A DNA stretch of 64,000 nucleotides, from contig JASJCQ010000008.1 of assembly GCA_030065915.1 (NCBI GenBank), forward strand, positions 62,001 to 126,000, written 5' to 3'. This document shows, in pieces, positions 1 through 8,224 of the stretch. The notes under the pieces were generated by a model. That model was not told where the DNA came from. It ran no database searches and worked only from the letters and a program-made list of their open reading frames with translations. This DNA is from Woeseiaceae bacterium (GTDB lineage: Bacteria; Pseudomonadota; Gammaproteobacteria; Steroidobacterales; Woeseiaceae). A program made the translations under genes and the position numbers. Each line of letters begins with the position of its first letter. Position 1 is the stretch's first letter.

Positions 1-453
1 GCCGTGCAGTCGCCGTTCTGGCGCCGCACCGCTGAACTGCTCGGCGCACTCTGGGTGCTGACGCTCATCGCCTGGTGGTGGTCGTCGAGGCCGAGTCGCG
101 AAGAACGCGAGCCGCCGCAACTCCCGGTTTACAAGCAGCAGGCCAGGTTGTTGAAGCAGGCGCGCAAAGCCGCGCTGGCAGGCGACGCCTCCGGACTGAG
201 AACAGCGATGATTGAATGGGCCGCACTGCAGTGGCCGGACCGGCCGCCGCGCAGTATCGGTGAGCTCGCCGGGCGTGTGTCGTCGCCACTGGCGGATGAG
301 TTGAAGCTGCTGTCTCGCAGCAGCTACGGACCCGGCGAACCGGCATGGGACGGAGACGCGATAGCCAAGGCGATCCGGTCATTCTCGTTGCTGCCCGAGG
401 CTGGCAAGGAGGCCGGTGCCGATACACTTCCGCCGCTGATGCCCCAGACCTGA
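1..453 (+). CDS. BatD-like oxygen-tolerance protein, C-terminal part (5' end outside window)
   Basis: The frame is open from the first base and ends at 453, so this is the last ~150 residues of a larger protein. It has one membrane segment (ALWVLTLIAWWW), then a basic helical stretch and a soluble tail with AMIEWAALQWPDRPP and a later YGPGEPAW motif. This arrangement matches the cytosolic tail of BatD proteins, which sit in the membrane with von Willebrand-type BatA/BatB proteins in aerotolerance operons. The GTG at 4 is probably internal. BatA/BatB would be expected just upstream, outside the window. The identification rests on the tail only. Confidence 0.6.
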   Translation, partial: AVQSPFWRRTAELLGALWVLTLIAWWWSSRPSREEREPPQLPVYKQQARLLKQARKAALAGDASGLRTAMIEWAALQWPDRPPRSIGELAGRVSSPLADELKLLSRSSYGPGEPAWDGDAIAKAIRSFSLLPEAGKEAGADTLPPLMPQT

Positions 454-469
454 CGCTGGGTCGGCCGGC

Positions 470-889
470 CTACCAGCGGCCGCTGTTCTCCATCGATGCC
501 CACGGCTCCTGCGGCGGCAGCGCGTCGCCGGCCTGCAACAATTCGATCGAGATATTGTCCGGCGAACGGACGAAGGCCATGTGCCCGTCGCGAGGGGGAC
601 GATTGATTGTGACGCCCCCGTCCAGGAGGCGCTGGCAGGTCTCGTAGATGTTGTCGACGCGATAAGCGAGGTGCCCGAAGTTGCGACCTTCCCCGTACTC
701 CTCGGGATCCCAGTTATAGGTCAGCTCGACCTGCGCAGCCTCGTCGCCCGGGGCAGCAAGGAAGACCAGCGTGAAGCGACCCTTTTCGCTGTCGTATCGC
801 TTCAGTTCGACGAGGCCCAACTTGTCGCAATAGAAGTCCAGCGACGCGTCGATATCCGTAACGCGGACCATGGTGTGAAGGTATTTCAT
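470..889 (-). CDS. gloA: lactoylglutathione lyase (glyoxalase I)
   Basis: Converts the hemithioacetal of methylglyoxal and glutathione to S-lactoylglutathione in the cytosol. The 139-residue length is normal for the single-module bacterial enzyme. The four expected metal ligands are visible: His5, Glu55 (in VELTYNW), His73 (in FGHLAYRV) and Glu116 (in SIELLQ). The paired beta-alpha-beta-beta-beta modules begin at HTMVRVTDID and FGHLAYRVDN. The ATG at 889 has a good ribosome site (GAGAGGA) 4 bases upstream. It is divergent from the HAD gene at 990 across 100 bp and stands alone. Confidence 0.92.
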   Translation of the reverse strand: MKYLHTMVRVTDIDASLDFYCDKLGLVELKRYDSEKGRFTLVFLAAPGDEAAQVELTYNWDPEEYGEGRNFGHLAYRVDNIYETCQRLLDGGVTINRPPRDGHMAFVRSPDNISIELLQAGDALPPQEPWASMENSGRW

Positions 890-989
890 GTTGTCCTCTC
901 GCGAATGCGCGCGACGTCACGGCGCGCGGGTCGATTTAATGAGTCAATGTGGCGACAATGTTCGGTCATAGCAAGGCTGCGAGCAAGAC

Positions 990-1688
990 GTGCAAGGCAT
1001 TCGGGCAATCACCATCGATCTGGACGACACGCTGTGGGACATCGCGCCCGTCATTCGTCGTGCCGAGGCCGCGCTGCGCCAGTGGTTGTCTGACAATGTG
1101 CCGGAAGTGATCGACTCGCATCCGCCCGAGCGGGTGTCGGGAATCCGGCGCGAGGTCATCAACGATCATGCTGACATGCTGCACGATCTGACCTTCATTC
1201 GCTGCGAAGTTCTGCGGCGCATGGGTCGGGCGGCCGGCGTAGGCGACGCGTTCGTCGCAGACGCCTTCCGGGCATTCGACATCGAGCGCAATAACGTCGA
1301 ACTGTTTCCCGAGGTCACCGGCAGCCTGGAATCGTTATCGCGTCGCTACACCCTGGTTGCTGTGACGAACGGCAATGCCCGGCTAGACCAGGTGGGCATC
1401 GATCAATGGTTCGCCGGCTGTGTCGCAGCCAGGGACGTCGGCCGCGCCAAACCGCACGCGTCCATGTTCGAAGCTGCACTGCTCGCCGGTGGGCATACGG
1501 CCGAGGCGACGCTGCACGTCGGCGACCACCCGGAGCACGATGTGCATGGAGCCAAGCAGGCAGGCCTGAAGTCGGTCTGGGTTAATCGCAACGGTGCCGG
1601 CTATCCCGAAGACCTGTCCGCGCCCGACGCGACGGTCGCGAACCTGGAGGAGCTGGATGAACTCCTGGCCCACTGGGAGCGTTCATGA
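990..1688 (+). CDS. HAD-superfamily phosphatase (YigB-like)
   Basis: 232-residue haloacid-dehalogenase hydrolase, likely a phosphatase acting on small phosphorylated metabolites such as FMN. Motif I is D10-L-D12-D-T, motif II is the Thr126-Asn127 pair, motif III Lys154 is in RAKPHASMF, and the motif IV acids are in HVGDHPEHD near 177-183. A helical C1 cap lies between motifs I and II. The start is the GTG at 990; no ATG is better placed. The stop overlaps the ATG of the next gene by 4 bp, so the two are probably translationally coupled. The exact substrate cannot be read from sequence. Confidence 0.8.
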   Translation: MQGIRAITIDLDDTLWDIAPVIRRAEAALRQWLSDNVPEVIDSHPPERVSGIRREVINDHADMLHDLTFIRCEVLRRMGRAAGVGDAFVADAFRAFDIERNNVELFPEVTGSLESLSRRYTLVAVTNGNARLDQVGIDQWFAGCVAARDVGRAKPHASMFEAALLAGGHTAEATLHVGDHPEHDVHGAKQAGLKSVWVNRNGAGYPEDLSAPDATVANLEELDELLAHWERS

Positions 1689-2611
1689 CGTCGCCGCTGA
1701 TCATCTACATTCCCGGTCTGCTGCCCAAGCCCGAACCCGCAATGCACCGGGATGCCCTGTATCGGTCGTTGATGCATGGACTCACGGCGCATGCCCCGGA
1801 TGTCGCGGAGCGCATCGACGCGGATCACCAGGCCTTTGACCTGGTCAGCTGGACCTACGACTTCTACGGCGAGCACCGGGATATCGCACTGGATCAACCG
1901 TCCATCGATGCGATGCTCGAACATGCCGAGGCGCCCGACAGCGCCGTCGACGAAGCGAGTGCGTTTACTCGCCGATTGCTTCGGTGGTTCTACCTGCTCG
2001 GTGACTTTTTCCCCTTCCTGATTCCCTACCTGGCCGACGAGCGTGTCGAGATGCACATCCGCGATCTCAGGCGCTACGCCAAGGACGCTAACGGAATCGC
2101 GCAACATGTGCGTGAGATGCTGAAACTTCCGTTGCGCGCCGCCGCTCAATCCGGGCGGCCCACACTATTGATCGCGCACAGCATGGGTTCGGTGATTGCA
2201 TTCGACACGCTGTGGCAAATGTCGCATGAAGACAACGACCACGTGCGGCTCGATACTTTGTTGACGATGGGCAGCCCGCTCGGGCAACGCTTCATCCAAC
2301 GGCATCTGCTGGGTCATGGCAGGGTGGGGCACGCCCGGTATCCGTCGAATATCGTCAACTGGAAGAACCTGTCGGCGCGCGGCGACCTGACGTCGGTCGA
2401 CCCAAAACTAAGCAATGACTTCGGCCAGATGCGCACGCTGGATCTCGTCGAGACTTTCGACGATGAGGAGATCTTGAACTGGTTCCGGCTAGACGGAACG
2501 CTGAACGTCCACGCCGAATACGGTTACCTGGCGAACCCGGTCACGGCGAAGTTTGTCGCTGCGTGGTGGCGATCGGCCGTGAACGTCCAGACCACGAAAT
2601 CGGTGAGATAG
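1685..2611 (+). CDS. alpha/beta-fold hydrolase (esterase/lipase-like)
   Basis: 308-residue cytosolic hydrolase without a signal peptide. The nucleophile elbow is AHSMGS with Ser166, preceded by the beta-strand PTLLIAH. The early IIYIPGL segment is the usual oxyanion-side strand. The middle (about residues 40-150) is long and helical with WFYLLGDFFPFLIPYL and may form a lid. The C-terminal HAEYGYL contains a candidate catalytic His. It overlaps the upstream HAD gene by 4 bp and forms a two-gene operon with it. Substrate unknown. Confidence 0.7.
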   Translation: MTSPLIIYIPGLLPKPEPAMHRDALYRSLMHGLTAHAPDVAERIDADHQAFDLVSWTYDFYGEHRDIALDQPSIDAMLEHAEAPDSAVDEASAFTRRLLRWFYLLGDFFPFLIPYLADERVEMHIRDLRRYAKDANGIAQHVREMLKLPLRAAAQSGRPTLLIAHSMGSVIAFDTLWQMSHEDNDHVRLDTLLTMGSPLGQRFIQRHLLGHGRVGHARYPSNIVNWKNLSARGDLTSVDPKLSNDFGQMRTLDLVETFDDEEILNWFRLDGTLNVHAEYGYLANPVTAKFVAAWWRSAVNVQTTKSVR

Positions 2612-2655
2612 TCGAGCCCGACGCTCGCACCGATTCGTGGGTAAGATCGGTCAGA

Positions 2656-2740
2656 CCGTTGTCCGCACAAGGGCTTTTCCGATTGAGCGGAATACCCGAG
2701 TGTATTTCCGATTGAGGAAAAGGTCTTGTGCAGACAATGG
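2656..2740. repeat. 85-bp imperfect palindrome between convergent genes
   Basis: Two ~39-base arms (2656-2695 and 2702-2740) face each other. The left arm begins CCGTTGTCCGCACAAGGGC, and the reverse complement of the right arm begins CCATTGTCTGCACAAGACC. The centre is short, so the RNA or single strand would fold into one long hairpin. TTTCCGATTGAG occurs twice directly inside it. It lies between a plus-strand hydrolase (ends 2611) and a minus-strand OmpA-family gene (ends 2781). It could be a bidirectional terminator or a small non-autonomous element; there is no T-run for a classic terminator. Confidence 0.7.
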
Positions 2741-2780
2741 GCTAGCGAGAGCCCGCGCAATCGGTGCGAACGTCGGGCTA

Positions 2781-4244
2781 CTAGCTGGTCGCTTCGAGGT
2801 TCGGCTTGATAACGATGTCGATACGCCGGTTCTTCGTGCGGCCGGACTCGGTTTCATTGCTGGCCAGCGGTCGCGTTTCACCGTAGCCGGTCGCAATGAG
2901 CCGGAAGTCCTGGATGCGCATCGCGTTGATCATGTACTGCTTGACCGACTCGGCCCTGTCCTGTGACAGCTGCTGGTTGAAGTCATCACCGCCGTAGGCG
3001 TCCGTGTGGCCTTCGATGATCAGCTCGCTGCGCGGGAAGACGTCAATGGCTTTCTCAACCTTGGCCAGCAGGTCGAAGCTCTCAGGCCGGATCTTCGAGT
3101 CGCCGCTGGCGAAGTTGAGGCCGACGAGACGCAGGATGACCGTATTGCCCTGACGGAAGACGCGAGCCTCGCTGTCCGAGAACATCTTCTCGACGCGCTC
3201 GAACTGCTCCTTGACGCGCGCCTGGGCTTCGAGACGCTGGACCAATGCCGCGCGCTCGGCCGTAGCGCCGCCGAGCCGCTCGTCGAGCGCCCTCAGCTCA
3301 TCTTCCATATCGGCGATTCGGATCGCGTTTTCGCCCTGTTCCTGCTCGAGGCGCTGGATAGCGTCCTGTTGCGATTCGATGTGACTGACCAGCTCGCCAG
3401 CGAGGCGGTCCGGACCGTCAACCATGTTTGGCAGGATGTCGGCCGCATCCGAGATCGAGCGCAGAGACGCTTCCCAGCTCAAGACCAGCTGTTCCGGCGT
3501 CAGTGACTTGTCCCTGATCTTGCGTGCAATCTCCGAGAGATAGATCGCGTGCTTGGCTTCGTAGTTCGCCTGCTTCGCGAGGTTGCGCGGCAAATCCGTG
3601 TCGTAGCGATTCTCGTTGAGTTCTTTCTCGGCATTTGCCAGCAGCTCCTTCGCCTTGGCGAGCGTGATCGGCGCGTAACGGCCGACTCGCGCGCGGTCGG
3701 CATCGGACAGCAGGCGTCGCGTCTCGCTCAGGTACTGCGACTTTATCGCGACGAGTTCAGCATCCCGGTACAGCGTCGTTGCTTCGATGTCTTCTCGCTG
3801 CGCTCCCTTCAGGTCTCCCCGTTCCAGGAGACGGATGGCATCGCCGAAACTTCTTTGCGCACGCTCCCAGATATCCGGCGCGAGTTTCGGCGCCAGCGCG
3901 TTGGCCGCGTCCTGGCGGCTCTTGAGAACCTGCGCCAGCGCGGTCGTCGCCAGCGTGGCGGCCTCGGCGGCCGTATTGAAGTAGCCAGCGGCGTCGGCGG
4001 CATTCGAGCGAACGCTCTCGATGCTGCGACCTCGATTAAGCGCCTGCTCCGCCTGCTCGTACTCCCGTACGCCACGAGACCAGCTGCGAGGGGCCAGCAA
4101 CGAGGCATTGGCGGCTTCGGCGGCGGCGCGGGCGGCGTCTGCCTCCTTAAAGAAGGTCGAGCGCAGTTCTTGTTGTGCGTAGACAGCGCCCGAAAGGCCG
4201 ATAAAGACAAGCGTGGTGGTAACGCGGCGAAGAAAGTCAGACAT
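2781..4244 (-). CDS. OmpA-family outer-membrane-associated protein
   Basis: 487 residues. A signal peptide (1-23, ending VYA) is followed by a long alanine-rich helical region (about 25-340) typical of DUF4398-type segments. A coiled coil (about 280-355, with RLEQEQGENAIRIADMEDE) comes next. The C-terminal OmpA/MotB peptidoglycan-binding domain (about 365-480) contains IIEGHTDAYGG and the NRRIDIV ending. The known role of such proteins is to tie the cell envelope to peptidoglycan; no beta-barrel is visible. It stands alone, divergent from the small gene at 4522. The family call is firm, the specific role unknown. Confidence 0.85.
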   Translation of the reverse strand: MSDFLRRVTTTLVFIGLSGAVYAQQELRSTFFKEADAARAAAEAANASLLAPRSWSRGVREYEQAEQALNRGRSIESVRSNAADAAGYFNTAAEAATLATTALAQVLKSRQDAANALAPKLAPDIWERAQRSFGDAIRLLERGDLKGAQREDIEATTLYRDAELVAIKSQYLSETRRLLSDADRARVGRYAPITLAKAKELLANAEKELNENRYDTDLPRNLAKQANYEAKHAIYLSEIARKIRDKSLTPEQLVLSWEASLRSISDAADILPNMVDGPDRLAGELVSHIESQQDAIQRLEQEQGENAIRIADMEDELRALDERLGGATAERAALVQRLEAQARVKEQFERVEKMFSDSEARVFRQGNTVILRLVGLNFASGDSKIRPESFDLLAKVEKAIDVFPRSELIIEGHTDAYGGDDFNQQLSQDRAESVKQYMINAMRIQDFRLIATGYGETRPLASNETESGRTKNRRIDIVIKPNLEATS

Positions 4245-4521
4245 TTCAATCAGTTCCTGGGTACGGGCAGCGGAAGCGGTCAGATCCTGGATCGACCGCC
4301 AGATGGCGCATTGTGCGCTTTTCTGCCGGTTTATTTAACACAACACACGAATATCGGAAAATTCCGTGAATTTCCGGACTTCGCTCAAACTTTTTCAGGT
4401 TTGACCAGCAGTTACATCCGAAAGATCAATATTTCCGTTTTCGTGCCGCGGATTATGTCCGATCTCCGTTTTGTGCGATGCCTCACAGTCGGGCTCCGGG
4501 ACTCTCGGTAGGCTGTGGAAC

Positions 4522-4719
4522 ATGTCTGCGAAGTACTACACACAGTTCATTCTGACTGACGCCCAGTATCACGGCGGTAACGAGTTCAGCGGCGTCGTCG
4601 AACTCAGCCAGCCGATGGACAAGCAGTCGGACAGCAAGGACATCGAGGCGGTACTCGCTAGGAATTTCGACCTGCAGCGCAGCGCAGTAAAGCTCGTCAG
4701 CTGGTCGCGACTGCATTAA
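4522..4719 (+). CDS. 65-residue conserved-looking orphan protein
   Basis: Small soluble protein beginning MSAKYYTQFILTDAQYHGG, with a mix of charged and aromatic residues and no membrane segment. I do not recognise the family. The ATG at 4522 is preferred over an in-frame upstream start at 4471 because it starts a compact, protein-like sequence. A perfect intrinsic terminator follows 60 bp after the stop, which supports a real transcription unit ending here. It lies in the 278-bp space after the divergent OmpA-family gene. Confidence 0.55.
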   Translation: MSAKYYTQFILTDAQYHGGNEFSGVVELSQPMDKQSDSKDIEAVLARNFDLQRSAVKLVSWSRLH

Positions 4720-4778
4720 TTCTTCTGGCGTACAGACCACAGATCGAATTTGATCTGCTCTGGATTCCCCCTGACTCT

Positions 4779-4803
4779 CCCGGCTACTGCCGGGATTTTT
4801 TTT
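4779..4803 (+). terminator. intrinsic terminator after the 65-residue gene
   Basis: Perfect 6-bp stem CCCGGC / GCCGGG with a TACT loop, followed by A and eight to nine T. It is the first member of the hairpin array that continues to 4989. Confidence 0.85.
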
Positions 4804-4989
4804 GCCAGCCCGGATTGCCGTGCCCTCGTTAGTACGGCCAACTTTTGAGTACCGCGCAGTCCGGAACTCCCCGCGCTCGTTAGTACGGTGTTTTTTTCCA
4901 GGGCCCCAAAACTTTGCCCTCGTGAGTACGCCGGGATTTTTTTGACTAGCCTGTATCACTGTGCCCTCGTGAGTACGCCGGGATTTTTT
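4789..4989 (+). repeat. degenerate tandem array of ~47-bp units with terminator-like hairpins
   Basis: This fills most of the gene-free 4720-5105 stretch. Units end in CTCGTKAGTAC at 4835, 4886, 4929 and 4976, giving unit lengths of 47, 51, 43 and 47 bp. Units starting at 4789, 4930 and 4977 share GCCGGGATTTTTT. Around 4917-4943 and 4964-4989 the sequence CCC-T-CGT-GAGT-ACG-CC-GGG can pair and is followed by A and six to seven T, so each looks like an intrinsic terminator. The copy near 4874-4897 is weaker but also ends in seven T. The remaining 4990-5105 is the lipA leader, with no clear promoter seen. Confidence 0.75.
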
Positions 4990-5105
4990 CCCTCTCAGCT
5001 ATTGATACTGGAGGCATTGACCGCACGTAAAAGGCTCTGCGGCGAGTCGAGCCGCTGATTGATTTGTGAGACCATATCCGGCCGAGTCAGGATTTCAGAC
5101 CTTAA

Positions 5106-6113
5106 ATGAGCAAACCCGAGCAGGAATTCCGCGGCATCCCGATTGTCCAGAGCGGTGCCAAGTACACGACCGACGCTGGCTTCTCCGCCATCAAGAACGG
5201 CGTGAAGCAGCGACGTGGCAACGAGCCCGCGCCCCGGGGAAACAAACCCTTGTGGCTGCGCGCCAAGATGCCGTCCGGCAAAGGTTTCTCCTCGACAAGG
5301 AACATCGTTCACGAGCATCGCCTCAGCACGGTCTGCGAAGAGTCGATGTGCCCGAACATCGGCGAATGCTGGAATGCCGGCACGGCGACGATCATGGTCA
5401 TGGGTTCCGTATGCACCCGGGCTTGCCGATTCTGCGCCGTCGACACGGGTAACCCGAAAGGCTGGCTGGATCCCGAGGAACCGCTGAACACGGGCAAGGC
5501 GGTCCAGCTGATGGGCCTGAAATACGTCGTTATCACCTCTGTCGACAGGGACGACCTGGCCGACGGTGGGGCGGCGCATTACGCAGCCTGCGTCAGGGAA
5601 ATCAAGAATCTGAATCCCGAGACCGCGGTCGAGGCACTGACGCCTGACTTTAACGGCGTCGAAGCCCACGTCGAGTGCGTCGTGGACTCCGGGCTCGAGG
5701 TGTTTGCCCAAAACGTCGAGACGGTGGAACGGCTGACCCACCCGGTCAGGGACCCACGCGCGAGCTACCGGCAGACGATCGATGTCCTCGCGCATGCGAA
5801 GAAATTCAGGCCCGATGTCCTGACAAAGACCAGCCTGATGCTCGGCCTCGGCGAGAAAGACAACGAGGTCGTCAAGACGATGGACGACCTGCGTGCGGCC
5901 GGCGTCGATATCCTGACGCTCGGTCAGTACCTGCGGCCGACACCCAACCACCTGCCGGTCGAGCGTTTCGTGACTCCCGATGAGTTTGATGCGCTTCGTA
6001 ACGAAGGTCTCGAGAAGGGCTTTGTCGAGGTCGTCGCCGGGCCGATGGTGCGCTCTAGCTATCGTGCCGAACAGGTGCTCGAGAAGAACAACGTCGGGCT
6101 GGCTGCAGTCTGA
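5106..6113 (+). CDS. lipA: lipoyl synthase
   Basis: Radical-SAM enzyme that inserts two sulfurs into the octanoyl chain on the E2 and GcvH lipoyl domains. The 335-residue length is typical. The auxiliary cluster motif CX4CX5C is Cys77, Cys82 and Cys88 ([12 protein letters not shown]), and the radical-SAM cluster CX3CX2C is Cys103, Cys107 and Cys110 (CTRACRFC). The C-terminal RSSYRAEQ carries the conserved serine ligand of the auxiliary cluster. The ATG at 5106 has only a weak ribosome site. No lipB is adjacent; upstream is the hairpin array, so transcription must start between about 4990 and 5100. Confidence 0.97.
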   Translation: MSKPEQEFRGIPIVQSGAKYTTDAGFSAIKNGVKQRRGNEPAPRGNKPLWLRAKMPSGKGFSSTRNIVHEHRLSTVCEESMCPNIGECWNAGTATIMVMGSVCTRACRFCAVDTGNPKGWLDPEEPLNTGKAVQLMGLKYVVITSVDRDDLADGGAAHYAACVREIKNLNPETAVEALTPDFNGVEAHVECVVDSGLEVFAQNVETVERLTHPVRDPRASYRQTIDVLAHAKKFRPDVLTKTSLMLGLGEKDNEVVKTMDDLRAAGVDILTLGQYLRPTPNHLPVERFVTPDEFDALRNEGLEKGFVEVVAGPMVRSSYRAEQVLEKNNVGLAAV

Positions 6114-6131
6114 TTTCGCGGGGCGGATACT

Positions 6132-7148
6132 ATGGCTGAATTCCTGGCCGACTACGGCCTGTTCCTGCTGAAGGCGATTACGATTGTCGCGGCGATCGTC
6201 GTCGTCATCGGCACTGCGGCTGCCGCGAACAAGCGACAGGGCGCGGATGAACTCGTCATCGAGAACCTGAACAAGAAATATCGACACCTGGCGGACATGC
6301 TGAATCGCGCCGTGCTCGGCAAGGCCGAGTTGAAGACGGCACACAAGGAGCGCAAGAAGCAGGAGAAGGAGGCCGAGGGCCGTGAAGGTAAACCCCGCAG
6401 CTTCGTCCTCGACTTCAAGGGTGACCTGAAGGCCAGTGGTGTCGACGCGCTGCGGCAGGAAATCACCGCGCTCCTGGAAATCGCGAATGAGAATGACGAA
6501 GTCATCGTCCGTCTCGACAATCATGGTGGCGTCGTCCACGAACACGGCCTTGCCGCCTCGCAGCTTGTCCGGATTCGCGATCGCGGCATCCCGCTGAAAG
6601 TCTGCGTCGACAAGGTGGCCGCCAGCGGCGGATACCTGATGGCTTGTGTTGCCGACCGGATCTATGCGGCACCGTTTGCAATCCTCGGATCCATCGGCGT
6701 GCTAGCGCAGATTCCCAACTTCAATCGCCTGCTCGACAGTCACGGCGTCGACTTTGAGCAGATCACCGCCGGTGAGTACAAACGCACCGTGACGATGTTC
6801 GGCAAGAACACGGACGAAGATCGCGCCAAATTGCGTGAAGAGCTCGAGGATGTGCACTTGCTGTTCAAGGATGCCGTCTCCACGTACCGCAGTGATCTCG
6901 ATCTCGACAAGGTCGCGACCGGGGAGCATTGGTACGGTACCCGGGCGCTCGAACTCGGGCTCGCCGATGAGATCAAGACCAGCGATGAGCTCCTGAGCAG
7001 CATTGCCGCGGACCGGGACATCTACCAGGTGACGTTCAAGATCAAGCAGCCGCTGCAGAAACGCCTGATGCACAGCGTCGACGGCGCGCTCGAACGGCTT
7101 GCGTCCAGCCGCTGGCGGGAACAGTTCGAATCGCGCCTGCCGAGGTAG
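6132..7148 (+). CDS. sohB: inner-membrane S49 protease SohB
   Basis: 338 residues with an N-terminal membrane helix (about 9-32, FLLKAITIVAAIVVVIGTAA), a charged linker rich in K/E (about 60-90), then a ClpP-like S49 protease fold. The catalytic serine is Ser165 in VAASGGYLMAC and the likely general base is Lys217 in AGEYKRT, the 52-residue spacing expected for the Ser/Lys dyad. It acts on peptides at the periplasmic face of the inner membrane. It follows lipA by 18 bp on the same strand and may be read through from it. Confidence 0.92.
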   Translation: MAEFLADYGLFLLKAITIVAAIVVVIGTAAAANKRQGADELVIENLNKKYRHLADMLNRAVLGKAELKTAHKERKKQEKEAEGREGKPRSFVLDFKGDLKASGVDALRQEITALLEIANENDEVIVRLDNHGGVVHEHGLAASQLVRIRDRGIPLKVCVDKVAASGGYLMACVADRIYAAPFAILGSIGVLAQIPNFNRLLDSHGVDFEQITAGEYKRTVTMFGKNTDEDRAKLREELEDVHLLFKDAVSTYRSDLDLDKVATGEHWYGTRALELGLADEIKTSDELLSSIAADRDIYQVTFKIKQPLQKRLMHSVDGALERLASSRWREQFESRLPR

Positions 7149-7196
7149 GGCGAGGAACCTGGGCTCGCGCAGGCAGTCGAAACCTGTATCTGGCGC

Positions 7197-7202
7197 TATA
7201 AT
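7197..7202 (+). promoter_or_regulatory. -10 box for the M48 peptidase gene
   Basis: TATAAT lies 24 bp before the ATG at 7227, predicting a leader of about 18 nt that just holds the ribosome site AAAGGA (7215-7220). No good -35 box is visible at the usual spacing. Confidence 0.5.
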
Positions 7203-7226
7203 GCGCAAACAGACAAAGGATTGCTG

Positions 7227-8045
7227 ATGCTTATGATTCGCCTTCGAAACCTCATTGCCCTGGTGGCCGGACTGGTCGTTCTTACTGCTTGCGCCACGTC
7301 ACCGACCGGGCGCAGCCAGGTCATCCTGAAGTCCGATGACGAGCTCGAGGCGCTGGCGGCCAAGCAATTCGCGGAAATGAAAGCATCGATGCCGCTAATG
7401 ACCGACCAGGCGACGATCGACTACATTGCCTGCGTGGCCAACCACATCGTCCTGGCGCTCGACGAGCCGCACTCCCAGATGGAGTGGGAGATGGCCATCT
7501 TCGATGTCGACGCGGTCAATGCTTTCGCGATGCCAGGTGGAAAGATCGGCGTCATGAAGGGCATCCTGAAGGCGGCGCGGAACCAGCACCAGCTCGCAGC
7601 CGTCATCGGCCACGAGATCGCGCACGTGACGGCGCGGCATTCGAACGAACGCGCATCGCGGGGGTCATTCTCCGAGGTCGGTGTCCAGGTTGCAGCCGTC
7701 CTGCTCGGTGGCGGCAACCAGGGCGCGACCTACACGGCCTATGAAGCGCTGAAGGCCGGCGAGGCGCTCGGCATCATGCTGCCGTTCTCACGCGCGCAGG
7801 AGAGTGAGGCGGACGTCATCGGGCTCAAATACATGGCGAAGGCCGGCTTCGATCCTCGCCAGAGCGTGCCACTGTGGCAGAACATGAATGCCGAGGCGGG
7901 CAAGGCGCCTGCTGAGTTCCTGTCAACGCACCCATCCAGCGAGCGGCGTATCGACCAGCTCGTCGGTCAGTTCAGCGTGACGCTGCCGCTGTACAACGAC
8001 GCACAGACGGCAGGCGATGTTCCCAATTGCATAGCGCCAGAGTAA
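7227..8045 (+). CDS. M48-family metalloprotease lipoprotein
   Basis: 272-residue periplasmic zinc peptidase attached by a lipid. The lipobox LTAC puts the acylated Cys at residue 22. The zinc motif HEIAH is His129-Glu130-His133, and the third ligand is Glu192 in QESEAD. Upstream VNAFAMPGGKIGV is the conserved substrate-side strand of this family. Such proteases degrade damaged or misassembled envelope proteins. The ATG at 7227 is chosen because AAAGGA is 6 bases before it; the TTG at 7221 abuts the ribosome site. The closest characterised relatives would be LoiP/YggG-type proteins, but I would not assign that symbol. Confidence 0.88.
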   Translation: MLMIRLRNLIALVAGLVVLTACATSPTGRSQVILKSDDELEALAAKQFAEMKASMPLMTDQATIDYIACVANHIVLALDEPHSQMEWEMAIFDVDAVNAFAMPGGKIGVMKGILKAARNQHQLAAVIGHEIAHVTARHSNERASRGSFSEVGVQVAAVLLGGGNQGATYTAYEALKAGEALGIMLPFSRAQESEADVIGLKYMAKAGFDPRQSVPLWQNMNAEAGKAPAEFLSTHPSSERRIDQLVGQFSVTLPLYNDAQTAGDVPNCIAPE

Positions 8046-8080
8046 TTCTGGCCACCTGACGTTTATCCAGAGGCAATACC

Positions 8081-8221
8081 GTGTCGGAATGGCTTGACCT
8101 GATGCTCGAGGAGATCGCGCGCAAGAAGCGTGAGGCAGAGGTTGCCGAAGACGAGCAGGCTGCTCGCGCATCGGAACTGACCGACAAGAAAACGCCTGCC
8201 GACAAGCCTCCGTCGAAATAG
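8081..8221 (+). CDS. 46-residue charged microprotein
   Basis: GTG start at 8081 with an AGAGG ribosome site about 7 bases upstream. The product begins MSEWLDLMLEEIARKKREAE and ends in a lysine- and proline-rich tail. The first ~35 residues should form one amphipathic helix. It lies 36 bp after the M48 gene on the same strand and stops 4 bp before the convergent PLP-enzyme gene, so it could be co-transcribed with the protease. Unrecognised family; helix-only composition makes this a moderate call. Confidence 0.45.
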   Translation: MSEWLDLMLEEIARKKREAEVAEDEQAARASELTDKKTPADKPPSK

Positions 8222-8224
8222 GCT

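Noticed and set aside
4483..4959. 158-residue minus-strand frame across the hairpin array
   Set aside because: Its repeated Lys-Asn-Pro-Gly phrases are a translation of the 47-bp repeat units and it covers the 65-residue gene antisense.
4995..6545. 516-residue minus-strand frame across lipA and sohB
   Set aside because: Antisense to lipA, whose cluster motifs are intact.
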